DNA from: JACVRW01 sp046735115
GTDB lineage: Bacteria; Actinomycetota; Thermoleophilia; Solirubrobacterales; Thermoleophilaceae
Assembly (NCBI GenBank): GCA_046735115.1
Contig: JBKPSR010000104.1
Span: forward strand, 1 to 10,982
Length of the DNA: 10,982 bases
Direction: 5' to 3'
The first letter of the stretch is position 1. Every line of letters begins with the position of its first letter. Both the position numbers and the translations under genes were made by a program. Of this stretch, positions 4,888-10,982 are shown piece after piece. A model generated the notes under the pieces. It was not told the origin of the DNA, did no database searches, and was given only the letters and a program-made list of their open reading frames with translations.

Positions 4888-6531
4888 TCAAGCCAGCCGC
4901 CGCTCCAAAACCCGCTCCAGCCTCGCGTGCCGCTCGTCCACCGGCACCGCCTTGTCCAGCCGCATCTCGATGCGCCGGCCGTCGATGACGAGGGTCGCCA
5001 CCTGGTTGTCGAACCAGGGGCCGTCGCCCACGATCCGCCAGCCGATGCCCGGGTCGCGTACGCCGGCAAGCCGCGCCAGCGTGCGGGTGACGCGCTCGAA
5101 CCCGCGCGACATGCCGATCCGGATCGACTGCCGCTCGCGCTTTCCCAATGGGTTGCGGTACGGCGAGCAGACGGCCTGCCAGACGCCGGACCTAAGTCCG
5201 CTCCCGCGCGGATAGCCCACCTCGAACAGGTAAGCGTGGTGGACGTCGCCGGACAGCGTGACGATCGAAGCCGGCGGCTCGCCGCGCTCGCCGGAGCCGA
5301 CCGCTCGGAACAGCTCGACGAGCCGCGCGAACGACTCCTGGAACGCGGCCCAGTGCTCCATATCACCGGTCTGGCGCATCCTCTCGGCGGCCTTGGCGGC
5401 TGCGCCGCCCCAGGCTCCGCCCGCCACGGCTTCGCTCCACGCCTCGGCGTAGTGCATCCCGCGACCGAGCAGCCAGGGCAGCGACGTCCCGACGAGGAGG
5501 TGGTCGAACCCGCCGGTGGCGTGCTCGTTCACCCAATCCCATTCGTCGTCGTCGAGCATCGAGCGCCGCCCCTCCTCGAGGACGCGGCCGGCGCGCGAGT
5601 CGATCACGACGAGGCGCGTGTTGCCGAGGTCGCGGCAGAAGCTCCAGCGCGAGCCGTCGGTCTCCCGATCTGCGCGGAAAGCGAAGCGCTCGAGGAGGTC
5701 CTCCGCGTCGTCTTGGGCTTTCACACGCTTCAGGAGCTCGTCATCCCGGTGCGCCGCCGGCGACAGGTTGCCGAGATGCTGGTAGACCCAGTACGAGGCC
5801 AGCGCGCCCTTGATGTGCTCGTTCCACCAGTGGTGCGAGCGCATCTCCTCGAGCCAGGCCTCGGAGATGTTCCAGTCGTCGTGGACGTCGTGGTCGTCGA
5901 AGATCATCGCCGTCGACACGGTCGAGAGGAGCCAGCGGATCGCCGGGTCGCTCCAGCTCTCCAGGTAGAGCTGCGTATAGTCGTCGAAGTCGAGCACGCG
6001 CTCCCCGGGCGTCTCTTCCGTGTCGCGCCTCGTCTCGATGAAGGCCAGCGTCGCAGGGGACACCTCGTCCGCATACACCTGATCGCCCAGCATCAGGAGC
6101 ACGTCGGGCCACTCCTCGCGGGCCTGCTCGCGCATGCGGAGCGCCATGGTGCGGAGCGCGTCGACCTCGCGCCCGCGCTCATCCTCGTCCTTCCTCAGCG
6201 TGTACGGCGGCTCGTGCGGCGCGGCGACCCGGCACGACCCGAAGACGATCTTCAGCGGAGTGTCCTTGGGATAGGTCCTGAAGGCGCTCGCGGGGAAGCC
6301 GTCCTCCTGGGGCCAGACGCGCTCGCCGTCCAGCAGCACCTCGTATTCGTGCCAGGCGCCGGGCTCGAGGCCGCCGCAGCAGACGAGCGCGTAGTGGTGG
6401 TCGCACACGCAGAACGTGCGCTCGCGGCTGCCGAGCACCTCTACCGCGCACGCGGCGTCGGTCTCGACCCAGATCACCGCCTCCGTCTCGCCGACGTAGC
6501 GGAGCAGCGGGCCTAGCACGAGCGAGGGCAT
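4888..6531 (-). CDS. phoD: PhoD-family metallophosphoesterase, without signal peptide
   Basis: A 547-residue protein of the alkaline phosphatase D family, which hydrolyses phosphomonoesters and phosphodiesters at an Fe/Ca centre. An N-terminal beta domain (about 1-90, GPLLRYVGETEAVIWVETD) is followed by the metallophosphoesterase domain. Motifs: GSC (98-100) with the cysteine that ligands iron in Bacillus subtilis PhoD; LGDQVYAD (148-155); FDDHDVHDDW (211-220); VVIDSR (308-313); and SGDVHHAY (427-434). Classical PhoD has a Tat signal; here the protein starts directly with the beta domain, so it is probably cytoplasmic, or exported in a way the sequence does not show. The ATG at 6531 is chosen because the longer frame to 6606 would overlap the divergent gene and lacks homology-like sequence, and because a -10-like TACGGT lies exactly 6 nt before this ATG. 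The substrate is unknown. Confidence 0.88.
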   Translation of the reverse strand: MPSLVLGPLLRYVGETEAVIWVETDAACAVEVLGSRERTFCVCDHHYALVCCGGLEPGAWHEYEVLLDGERVWPQEDGFPASAFRTYPKDTPLKIVFGSCRVAAPHEPPYTLRKDEDERGREVDALRTMALRMREQAREEWPDVLLMLGDQVYADEVSPATLAFIETRRDTEETPGERVLDFDDYTQLYLESWSDPAIRWLLSTVSTAMIFDDHDVHDDWNISEAWLEEMRSHHWWNEHIKGALASYWVYQHLGNLSPAAHRDDELLKRVKAQDDAEDLLERFAFRADRETDGSRWSFCRDLGNTRLVVIDSRAGRVLEEGRRSMLDDDEWDWVNEHATGGFDHLLVGTSLPWLLGRGMHYAEAWSEAVAGGAWGGAAAKAAERMRQTGDMEHWAAFQESFARLVELFRAVGSGERGEPPASIVTLSGDVHHAYLFEVGYPRGSGLRSGVWQAVCSPYRNPLGKRERQSIRIGMSRGFERVTRTLARLAGVRDPGIGWRIVGDGPWFDNQVATLVIDGRRIEMRLDKAVPVDERHARLERVLERRLA

Positions 6532-6537
6532 GGTGGG

Positions 6538-6543
6538 ACCGTA
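6538..6543 (-). promoter_or_regulatory. -10 element for a leaderless phoD transcript
   Basis: On the minus strand TACGGT (TANNNT) is followed by six bases and then the ATG of phoD. That is the spacing expected if the A of the start codon is the first transcribed base. No Shine-Dalgarno sequence fits in between, and I find no clear -35 box. Confidence 0.45.
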
Positions 6544-6553
6544 CCCCGGGGAG

Positions 6554-6559
6554 TAGGTT
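6554..6559 (+). promoter_or_regulatory. -10 element for the proline catabolism operon
   Basis: TAGGTT (TANNNT) lies 8 nt before the GTG of the proline dehydrogenase gene, giving a leader of about 2 nt. No Shine-Dalgarno sequence is present. The 36-bp region also carries the phoD -10 box, and the palindrome CCCCGGGG (6544-6551) lies between the two. Whether it is an operator is unknown. Confidence 0.4.
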
Positions 6560-6567
6560 TCGGAATC

Positions 6568-7893
6568 GTGGAGTCGCAGCTTCAGGACGTGGGCCGGACG
6601 ATCCACGCGGCGTTACCCGGACGGTCGCGCCACCCGCTGCGCGCGCTCGACCAGCGTGCGATGGAGCTCGCCTCCCAGGACGCGGAGCTGCGCGCCGCGC
6701 TCTTCCGGTTCGTGGACGTGACGCCCGCGTGCCGCTCGCTCGACGACCTTGCCCGCCACCTGACCGGCTACCTGGAGGAGGTGGACGACCGCCCGCCGCC
6801 CATCGAGGCGGCGATGCGCATGTCGGGCACGAAGCCCGGGCGTGCGGCCCTGGGCGCGGCGGCCGCCGCCGGCGTTCGCCACATGGCCCACCGGTTCATC
6901 GTCGGCGAGAGCCCGAAGGCTGCCCTGAAGCCGATCCGCCACCTGTGGGAAAACGGGGCGGCGGTATCGCTGGACCTGCTGGGCGAAGCCACGGTAACGG
7001 AGGCTGAGGCTGACCGCTACGCGGCCCGCTGCATGGACGCCCTCGAGACGCTCGCCGGCGCGGCCCCGTCGTGGCCCGATCAGCCGGTGCTGGAGGCGGA
7101 CTCGCTCGGGCCGCTCCCGCGGGTGAACCTGTCCGTGAAAGTGTCGGCACTCACGCCGTTGCTGCGGCCCGAGGCGCCCGAGGTGGGTCGAGAGGACGCG
7201 GCCCGGCGCATGCGGCCGCTGCTCGCGCGGGCGAAGGAGCTCGGAGCGCACCTCCACATCGACATGGAGTCCGTCGACACCGTGGAGGCGACTCTCGGCC
7301 TCGTGTTCGAGCTGCTGGACGAGCCGGCGCTCCGCAGCGGGCCCTCCGCCGGGGTCGTGATCCAGGCCTACCTGCGCGAGTCGCCGGATCAGCTCGAGCA
7401 GGTCATCGAGTGGGCCGCGCGGACCGAGCGCGAGCCGCCTCTCGTGGTGCGGCTCGTGAAGGGCGCGTACTGGGACCACGAGATCGTGGATGCCCGCCAG
7501 CACGGCTGGACCCCGCCCGTGTTCGAGGCGAAGCGCGACTCGGACCGCAACTTCGAGGCGCTCACCCGGCGGCTGCTCGAGGGCTGGCCGGACGTGCGCC
7601 CCGCGATCGCCTCGCACAACCTGCGATCGGTCGCGCACGCTGTGGCGGCGGCCCGCGAGCTCGGGCGCGAGGACCGCGACGTGGAGTTCCAGGTGCTGCG
7701 CGGGCTCGGCGACGACCTCGCGGCCGCGCTGGCCGACCTCGGTCACCGCGTACGCATCTACTGCCCGGTCGGCGACCTGGTCGCCGGCATGGCCTACCTC
7801 GTGCGCAGGCTGCTCGAGAACACGGCGAATGAGTCGTTCCTCGGCGAGCAGCAACGCGGCACGCCGATCGAGGAGCTCTTGGCGGCACCGTGA
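6568..7893 (+). CDS. Proline dehydrogenase (PutA-type PRODH domain as a separate protein)
   Basis: A 441-residue FAD enzyme that oxidises L-proline to delta-1-pyrroline-5-carboxylate, passing electrons to the respiratory chain at the membrane. Motifs run in the order seen in bacterial PutA: LFRFVDV (45-51), SLDLLGEA (134-141), VKVSAL (190-195), HIDMES (230-235), IQAYLR (265-270), RLVKGAYWD (295-303), ASHN (348-351), EFQVLRG (373-379) and YLVRRLLENTANESF (410-424), whose arginine pair binds the proline carboxylate. It has neither the DNA-binding domain of trifunctional PutA nor the fused aldehyde dehydrogenase, which is the next gene. The GTG at 6568 is preferred because it follows a -10 box by 8 nt and gives a family-like N terminus. 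Its TGA overlaps the next start as GTGA, so translation is coupled. M. tuberculosis names its equivalent pruB. Confidence 0.95.
   Translation: MESQLQDVGRTIHAALPGRSRHPLRALDQRAMELASQDAELRAALFRFVDVTPACRSLDDLARHLTGYLEEVDDRPPPIEAAMRMSGTKPGRAALGAAAAAGVRHMAHRFIVGESPKAALKPIRHLWENGAAVSLDLLGEATVTEAEADRYAARCMDALETLAGAAPSWPDQPVLEADSLGPLPRVNLSVKVSALTPLLRPEAPEVGREDAARRMRPLLARAKELGAHLHIDMESVDTVEATLGLVFELLDEPALRSGPSAGVVIQAYLRESPDQLEQVIEWAARTEREPPLVVRLVKGAYWDHEIVDARQHGWTPPVFEAKRDSDRNFEALTRRLLEGWPDVRPAIASHNLRSVAHAVAAARELGREDRDVEFQVLRGLGDDLAAALADLGHRVRIYCPVGDLVAGMAYLVRRLLENTANESFLGEQQRGTPIEELLAAP
7870..7875 (+). promoter_or_regulatory. Candidate ribosome binding site of pruA
   Basis: GAGGAG lies 14 nt before the GTG of the dehydrogenase gene, inside the end of the proline dehydrogenase gene. 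The spacing is long; GGCGG at 7881-7885 is a closer but weaker alternative. With the GTGA stop/start overlap, re-initiation by the same ribosome is likely. Confidence 0.35.
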
Positions 7894-9464
7894 GCACCGC
7901 CACCCAGCCGTCCGCCGGCTTCAAGAACGAGCCGATCCTCGAGCTGCGCCGCGCGCCGGTTCGGGACACGCTGCTGGAGGCGCTGCGCGAACTCGACACG
8001 AAGCTGCCCCTGCTTGTGCCGGTTCGAATCGGCGGGGATACGCCTGACAGGGCCACCTTTGAGTCCACTGACCCAGGATCTCCCGAGCGCATCGTCGCCC
8101 AGGCAGGAAGAAGCACCGAGGAGGATGCGGCCGCGGCTGTGGAGACCGCCGAGCGCGGCTTCCGCGACTGGAGCGCTCGCTCCGTCGCCGAGCGTGCCCA
8201 GGTGCTCCGCGACGCCGCCGCGATCCTGCGGGCACGCCGGCTCGAGCTGGCGGCACTTCAGGTGCGCGAGTGCGCGAAGCCGTGGCCGGAGGCGGACGGC
8301 GACGTGTGCGAGGCGATCGACTTCCTCGAGTACTACGCGCGCGAGGCCCTGGCGCTCGAAGAGGGCCGCGCGCTCGTGCAGGTGCCGGGTGAGCGCAACA
8401 CGATGCGCTACGCGCCGCGCGGGGTCGCGGTCGTCATCTCGCCCTGGAACTTCCCGCTCGCGATCCCCTGCGGGATGACCGCCGCTGCTCTGGCAGCCGG
8501 GAACGCCGCCGTGCTGAAGCCGGCCGAGCAGTCGCCGGGGAGCGCCGGCGCGCTGGCGGAGGCGCTGCACGAGGCGGGCGTGCCGCGCGACGCCCTGTCG
8601 CTGCTCCCGGGCTACGGCGACGTCGGCGCCGCGCTCGTGCGCGACCCGCGGGTGCACGTGATCGCCTTCACGGGCTCGAGCGCCGTGGGACTGGAGATTC
8701 TCCGCGCGTCGGCCGAGACGCCCGAGGGCCAGGGCCATGTGAAGCGCGTGGTGTCCGAGATGGGCGGGAAGAACTGCGTGATCGTCGACGGCGACGCGGA
8801 CCTCGACGACGTGGTCCCCGAGGTCGTCTACTCCGCCTTCGGCTACGCGGGCCAGAAGTGCTCGGCGGCCGCGCGCGTCCTGGTGCACGAGGCCGCGGCC
8901 GACACGCTGCTCGAGCGCCTTGCCGGCGCCGTGCGCGTCCTCGACGTGGGCCAGGCCGAGCGCTTCGCGACCGAGGTCCCGCCCGTCATCGAGCGCGAGG
9001 CGCAGGAGCGCGTCGAGCGCTACGCCGCGATGGCGGAGCCGCTCGCGCGCACGGAGCGGCCGGTCCCGGACGAGGGCTGGTTCTGCCCGCCGACGCTGCT
9101 GGCCGGCCTTCCCGCCGACTCGCCGGTGCTGAGCGACGAGATCTTCGGCCCGCTGCTCGCGGTCACGCGCGTCCGCGACGCGGACGAGGCGTGCGACGTG
9201 ATCGACTCGCTCCCCTTCGCACTCACCGGCGGCCTCTTCTCGCGCAGCCCCCGGACGATTGAGCGGGTGGCCGCCCGCGTGCCGGTGGGAAACCTCTACG
9301 TGAACCGCGGCATCACCGGCGCGATGGTGGGCCGCCAGCCGTTCGGCGGCAACCGCCGCTCGGGCATCGGCTCGAAGGCGGGCGGGCCCGACTACCTGCT
9401 GCAGTTCGTGGAGCCGCGCGTGGTCACCGAGAACACGATGCGGCACGGCATACCGGTCGAGTAG
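7890..9464 (+). CDS. pruA: L-glutamate gamma-semialdehyde (delta-1-pyrroline-5-carboxylate) dehydrogenase
   Basis: A 524-residue NAD+-dependent aldehyde dehydrogenase that completes proline breakdown to glutamate. Visible: FKNEPILEL (11-19), the sequence that in fused PutA proteins begins the P5C dehydrogenase part; SPWNFP with oxyanion Asn187; LKPAEQSP with Lys210; FTGSSAVG (260-267); the general base Glu290 in EMGGKN; the catalytic Cys324 in GQKCSAAARV; DEIFGP (416-421); and a C-terminal block, NRGITGAMVGRQPFGG (472-487) then GSKAGGPDYLLQF, typical of P5C dehydrogenases. The GTG at 7890 overlaps the TGA of the proline dehydrogenase gene by 4 nt. All catalytic residues are intact. The coupled pair is functionally a split PutA, and the two proteins probably form a complex that passes the unstable intermediate across; that last point is inference. 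Confidence 0.96.
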   Translation: MSTATQPSAGFKNEPILELRRAPVRDTLLEALRELDTKLPLLVPVRIGGDTPDRATFESTDPGSPERIVAQAGRSTEEDAAAAVETAERGFRDWSARSVAERAQVLRDAAAILRARRLELAALQVRECAKPWPEADGDVCEAIDFLEYYAREALALEEGRALVQVPGERNTMRYAPRGVAVVISPWNFPLAIPCGMTAAALAAGNAAVLKPAEQSPGSAGALAEALHEAGVPRDALSLLPGYGDVGAALVRDPRVHVIAFTGSSAVGLEILRASAETPEGQGHVKRVVSEMGGKNCVIVDGDADLDDVVPEVVYSAFGYAGQKCSAAARVLVHEAAADTLLERLAGAVRVLDVGQAERFATEVPPVIEREAQERVERYAAMAEPLARTERPVPDEGWFCPPTLLAGLPADSPVLSDEIFGPLLAVTRVRDADEACDVIDSLPFALTGGLFSRSPRTIERVAARVPVGNLYVNRGITGAMVGRQPFGGNRRSGIGSKAGGPDYLLQFVEPRVVTENTMRHGIPVE

Positions 9465-9467
9465 CCG

Positions 9468-9480
9468 GTCGGGCACCGAC
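9468..9480 (+). promoter_or_regulatory. Inverted repeat just upstream of a -10 box
   Basis: GTCGG and CCGAC are perfect arms around GCA, extendable by a G-T pair, starting 4 nt after the pruA stop codon and ending directly at the -10 box of the next gene. CCGGTCG also occurs twice as a direct repeat (9453-9459 and 9465-9471). It could be an operator. No T-run follows, so it is not a convincing terminator. Confidence 0.3.
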
Positions 9481-9486
9481 TAATCT
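9481..9486 (+). promoter_or_regulatory. -10 element of the PHP/APS kinase fusion gene
   Basis: TAATCT (TANNNT) lies 10 nt before the GTG at 9497, with a weak -35-like TCGAGT (9457-9462) 18 bp upstream. The expected transcript starts about 4 nt before the start codon. The bases between (GTGCCCCGCC) contain no Shine-Dalgarno sequence. This suggests a unit separate from the proline operon, although read-through is possible. Confidence 0.45.
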
Positions 9487-9496
9487 GTGCCCCGCC

Positions 9497-10951
9497 GTGA
9501 CCGCCCCTGCCTTCGACCTGCAGTCGCACTCGCTCCACTCGGACGGCGAGCTGCCGGCCGCCCAGGTGGTGGAGAACGCCGCCGGGGCGGGCGTCCAGCT
9601 GCTCGCGCTGTCGGACCACGACACGGTCGACGGTGTCGACGAGGCCCTGGCCGCCGGCGCGGTTCATGGCGTGCGTGTCGTGCCCGCCACCGAGATCTCC
9701 GCGGTCGACGGCCCGTATGAGGACCTGCACGTGCTCGGCTACGGGATCGACCACCGGAGCGCCCTGCTCGGCGAGCGCCTGCTCGACGCGCGTGCCGACC
9801 GTGAGCGGCGCGCCGACGCGATGGCGGAGCGGCTCCGCGCGCTCGGCTTCGAGATCGACCCCACGCCGATCGAGGCGCGTAAGGCGCAGGGGAAGCCGGT
9901 GGGGCGGCCGCACCTGGCCGCGGCGGTCCTCGCCCACCCGTCCAATTCGGCCCGCCTCGCCGAGGAGGGGCACGACGACGTCTCGTCCTTCATCCCCGCG
10001 TACCTGATCCAGGGGAAGCCCGGCTACGTGGCCCGCACGCACCCCACGGTGGAGGAGGCCATCGCGTGGATCCACGAGGCGGCCGGCGTGGCGGTCTGGG
10101 CCCATCCGTTCTGGGATGTTCACGACAGCGACGAGGTGGCCGACGCGGTCGCGCGCTACCACTCGTTCGGGCTCGACGGGGTCGAGGCGTTCTATCCGTC
10201 GCACACGCCCGAGCAGACGTCGCTGCTGGTGCGCCTCACCGAGGAGCGCGGGCTGCTCAGCACCGGCTCATCCGACTACCACGGGCCGGGCCATCGCGTG
10301 TTCTCGAAGTTCCGCGCCTTCGAGCTCCATGGCCGCGAGCCGAACCTCGGGCCGATCGCGCACGGCACGCTGGCGGCACCCGCGCGCGAGGGCGCGGGCC
10401 TCTGCTTCTGGCTCACCGGACTGTCCGGGTCGGGGAAGTCGACCGTGGGCCGCCTCGCGGCCGGCCAGCTGCGCGACCGCGGCCATCGCGTCGAGGTCCT
10501 GGACGGCGACGACGTGAGGCAGAACCTCTGCGCCGGCCTGGGCTTCTCGCGCGAGGACCGCGACGTGAACGTGCGGCGGATCGCCTGGGTGGCGGATCTG
10601 CTCTCCCGCAACGGCGTGGTCACCTTCGTGGCAGCCGTGTCGCCCTACAGGCGCACCCGCGACGAGGCGCGGGCGCGGATGGGCGAGCGCTTCGTGGAGG
10701 TGCACGTGCGGGCGTCCGTCGAGGAGTGCGAGCGCCGCGACGTGAAGGGGCTGTACGAGCGCGCCCGAGCGGGGGAGATCCAGGGCTTCACCGGAGTCTC
10801 GGACCCGTACGAGGAGCCGCTCGCGGCGGAGCTGACGCTGGAGACGGAGGCCGAGTCGCCCGAGGAGTCGGCGCGGAGGCTCGTGGAGTATGTGGAGACG
10901 CGCCTGTCGGGCTCGGGCTCAGCGGACCGAGCCCCTGCTCCGAGCGCCTAG
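9497..10951 (+). CDS. cysC: Fusion of a PHP phosphoesterase with adenylylsulfate (APS) kinase
   Basis: A 484-residue two-domain cytosolic protein. Residues 5-285 are a PHP domain of the COG0613 type: DLQSHSLHSDGE (7-18), LSDHDTVDG (38-46), ATEIS with Glu66, His78, GRPHLA (136-141), WAHPF with His203, and SSDYHG (258-263). Relatives include the 3',5'-nucleotide bisphosphate phosphatase Cv1693 and E. coli YciV/RNase AM. Gln9 replaces the usual first metal-binding His. Residues 300-470 are APS kinase, which phosphorylates APS to PAPS: P-loop GLSGSGKST (308-316), LDGDDVR (335-341), GLGFSREDRDVNVRR (347-361), SPYRR with Ser382 at the usual SPFR position, and KGLYERARAGEIQGFTG (417-433). The frame is continuous through the junction (about 285-300), so this is a real fusion. 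No Shine-Dalgarno sequence precedes the GTG. PAP is the likely PHP substrate, by inference. Sulfate genes may lie further right, outside the window. Confidence 0.92.
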   Translation: MTAPAFDLQSHSLHSDGELPAAQVVENAAGAGVQLLALSDHDTVDGVDEALAAGAVHGVRVVPATEISAVDGPYEDLHVLGYGIDHRSALLGERLLDARADRERRADAMAERLRALGFEIDPTPIEARKAQGKPVGRPHLAAAVLAHPSNSARLAEEGHDDVSSFIPAYLIQGKPGYVARTHPTVEEAIAWIHEAAGVAVWAHPFWDVHDSDEVADAVARYHSFGLDGVEAFYPSHTPEQTSLLVRLTEERGLLSTGSSDYHGPGHRVFSKFRAFELHGREPNLGPIAHGTLAAPAREGAGLCFWLTGLSGSGKSTVGRLAAGQLRDRGHRVEVLDGDDVRQNLCAGLGFSREDRDVNVRRIAWVADLLSRNGVVTFVAAVSPYRRTRDEARARMGERFVEVHVRASVEECERRDVKGLYERARAGEIQGFTGVSDPYEEPLAAELTLETEAESPEESARRLVEYVETRLSGSGSADRAPAPSA

Positions 10952-10982
10952 GCCGGGTGGGGCTCGGCGCCCGGGGCCGGCG

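Noticed and set aside
4702..6516. 604-codon plus-strand ORF opposite phoD and the following gap
   Set aside because: Long antisense frames are common at this GC content; the product is Arg/Ala/Val-rich with no motif, while the minus strand encodes a full PhoD-family enzyme.
6532..6606. Longer phoD start near 6606
   Set aside because: It would overlap the divergent proline dehydrogenase gene by 39 nt, and the extra residues do not resemble the family or a signal peptide.
6613..7854. 413-codon minus-strand ORF opposite proline dehydrogenase
   Set aside because: Same kind of GC-driven shadow frame, with no recognisable features.
7794..9476. 560-codon minus-strand ORF opposite pruA
   Set aside because: Shadow of a complete aldehyde dehydrogenase; His/Arg/Ala-rich, no domain, no ribosome binding site.
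182..10951. Link between the PHP protein (E. coli trpH/yciV relative) and trpB2
   Set aside because: The genes are 8 kb apart on opposite strands, and the trpH name comes only from gene position in E. coli.

Overview
The window is very GC-rich (about 70% by eye), uses GTG starts freely and packs its genes tightly. It looks like a high-GC actinobacterium. A Thermoleophilia/Solirubrobacterales-type lineage is my best guess, because of the split PutA-type proline genes, the RTX-like protein with a C-terminal two-cysteine module, and the TANNNT-type -10 boxes directly before start codons. The taxon is an inference, not proven here.

Layout. A plus-strand gene enters from the left and ends at 172. 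It converges on a minus-strand block from 6531 down to 182: a PhoD-family metallophosphoesterase (4888-6531), a double-length ThyX-type protein (3111-4703), a secreted 16-repeat RTX-like calcium-binding protein (2268-3050), ribulose-phosphate 3-epimerase rpe (1553-2236) and a TrpB2-type tryptophan synthase beta chain (182-1543). From a 36-bp divergent promoter region (6532-6567) a plus-strand block begins: proline dehydrogenase (6568-7893), overlapped by 4 nt by delta-1-pyrroline-5-carboxylate dehydrogenase (7890-9464), then a PHP phosphoesterase/APS kinase fusion (9497-10951).

How the genes work together. The proline pair is a complete proline-to-glutamate route, split into two translationally coupled proteins. 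rpe and trpB2 are coupled through a Shine-Dalgarno sequence that overlaps the rpe stop codon. thyX has the clearest classical promoter of the window, in the 184-nt gap below phoD.

Most interesting. (1) The last gene joins a PHP phosphatase of the type that includes 3',5'-nucleotide bisphosphate phosphatases to APS kinase. One polypeptide could thus make PAPS and destroy its by-product PAP. (2) The ThyX-like protein is a tandem fusion whose two halves have lost different parts of the ThyX signature, suggesting one composite active site. (3) Four genes at probable transcript starts lack a ribosome binding site and instead have a TANNNT -10 box 6-10 nt before the start codon, so they look leaderless; coupled genes have Shine-Dalgarno sequences. 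(4) The RTX gene has a near-perfect Shine-Dalgarno sequence buried in a strong predicted hairpin. No tRNA, rRNA, CRISPR array, insertion sequence or convincing intrinsic terminator was seen.
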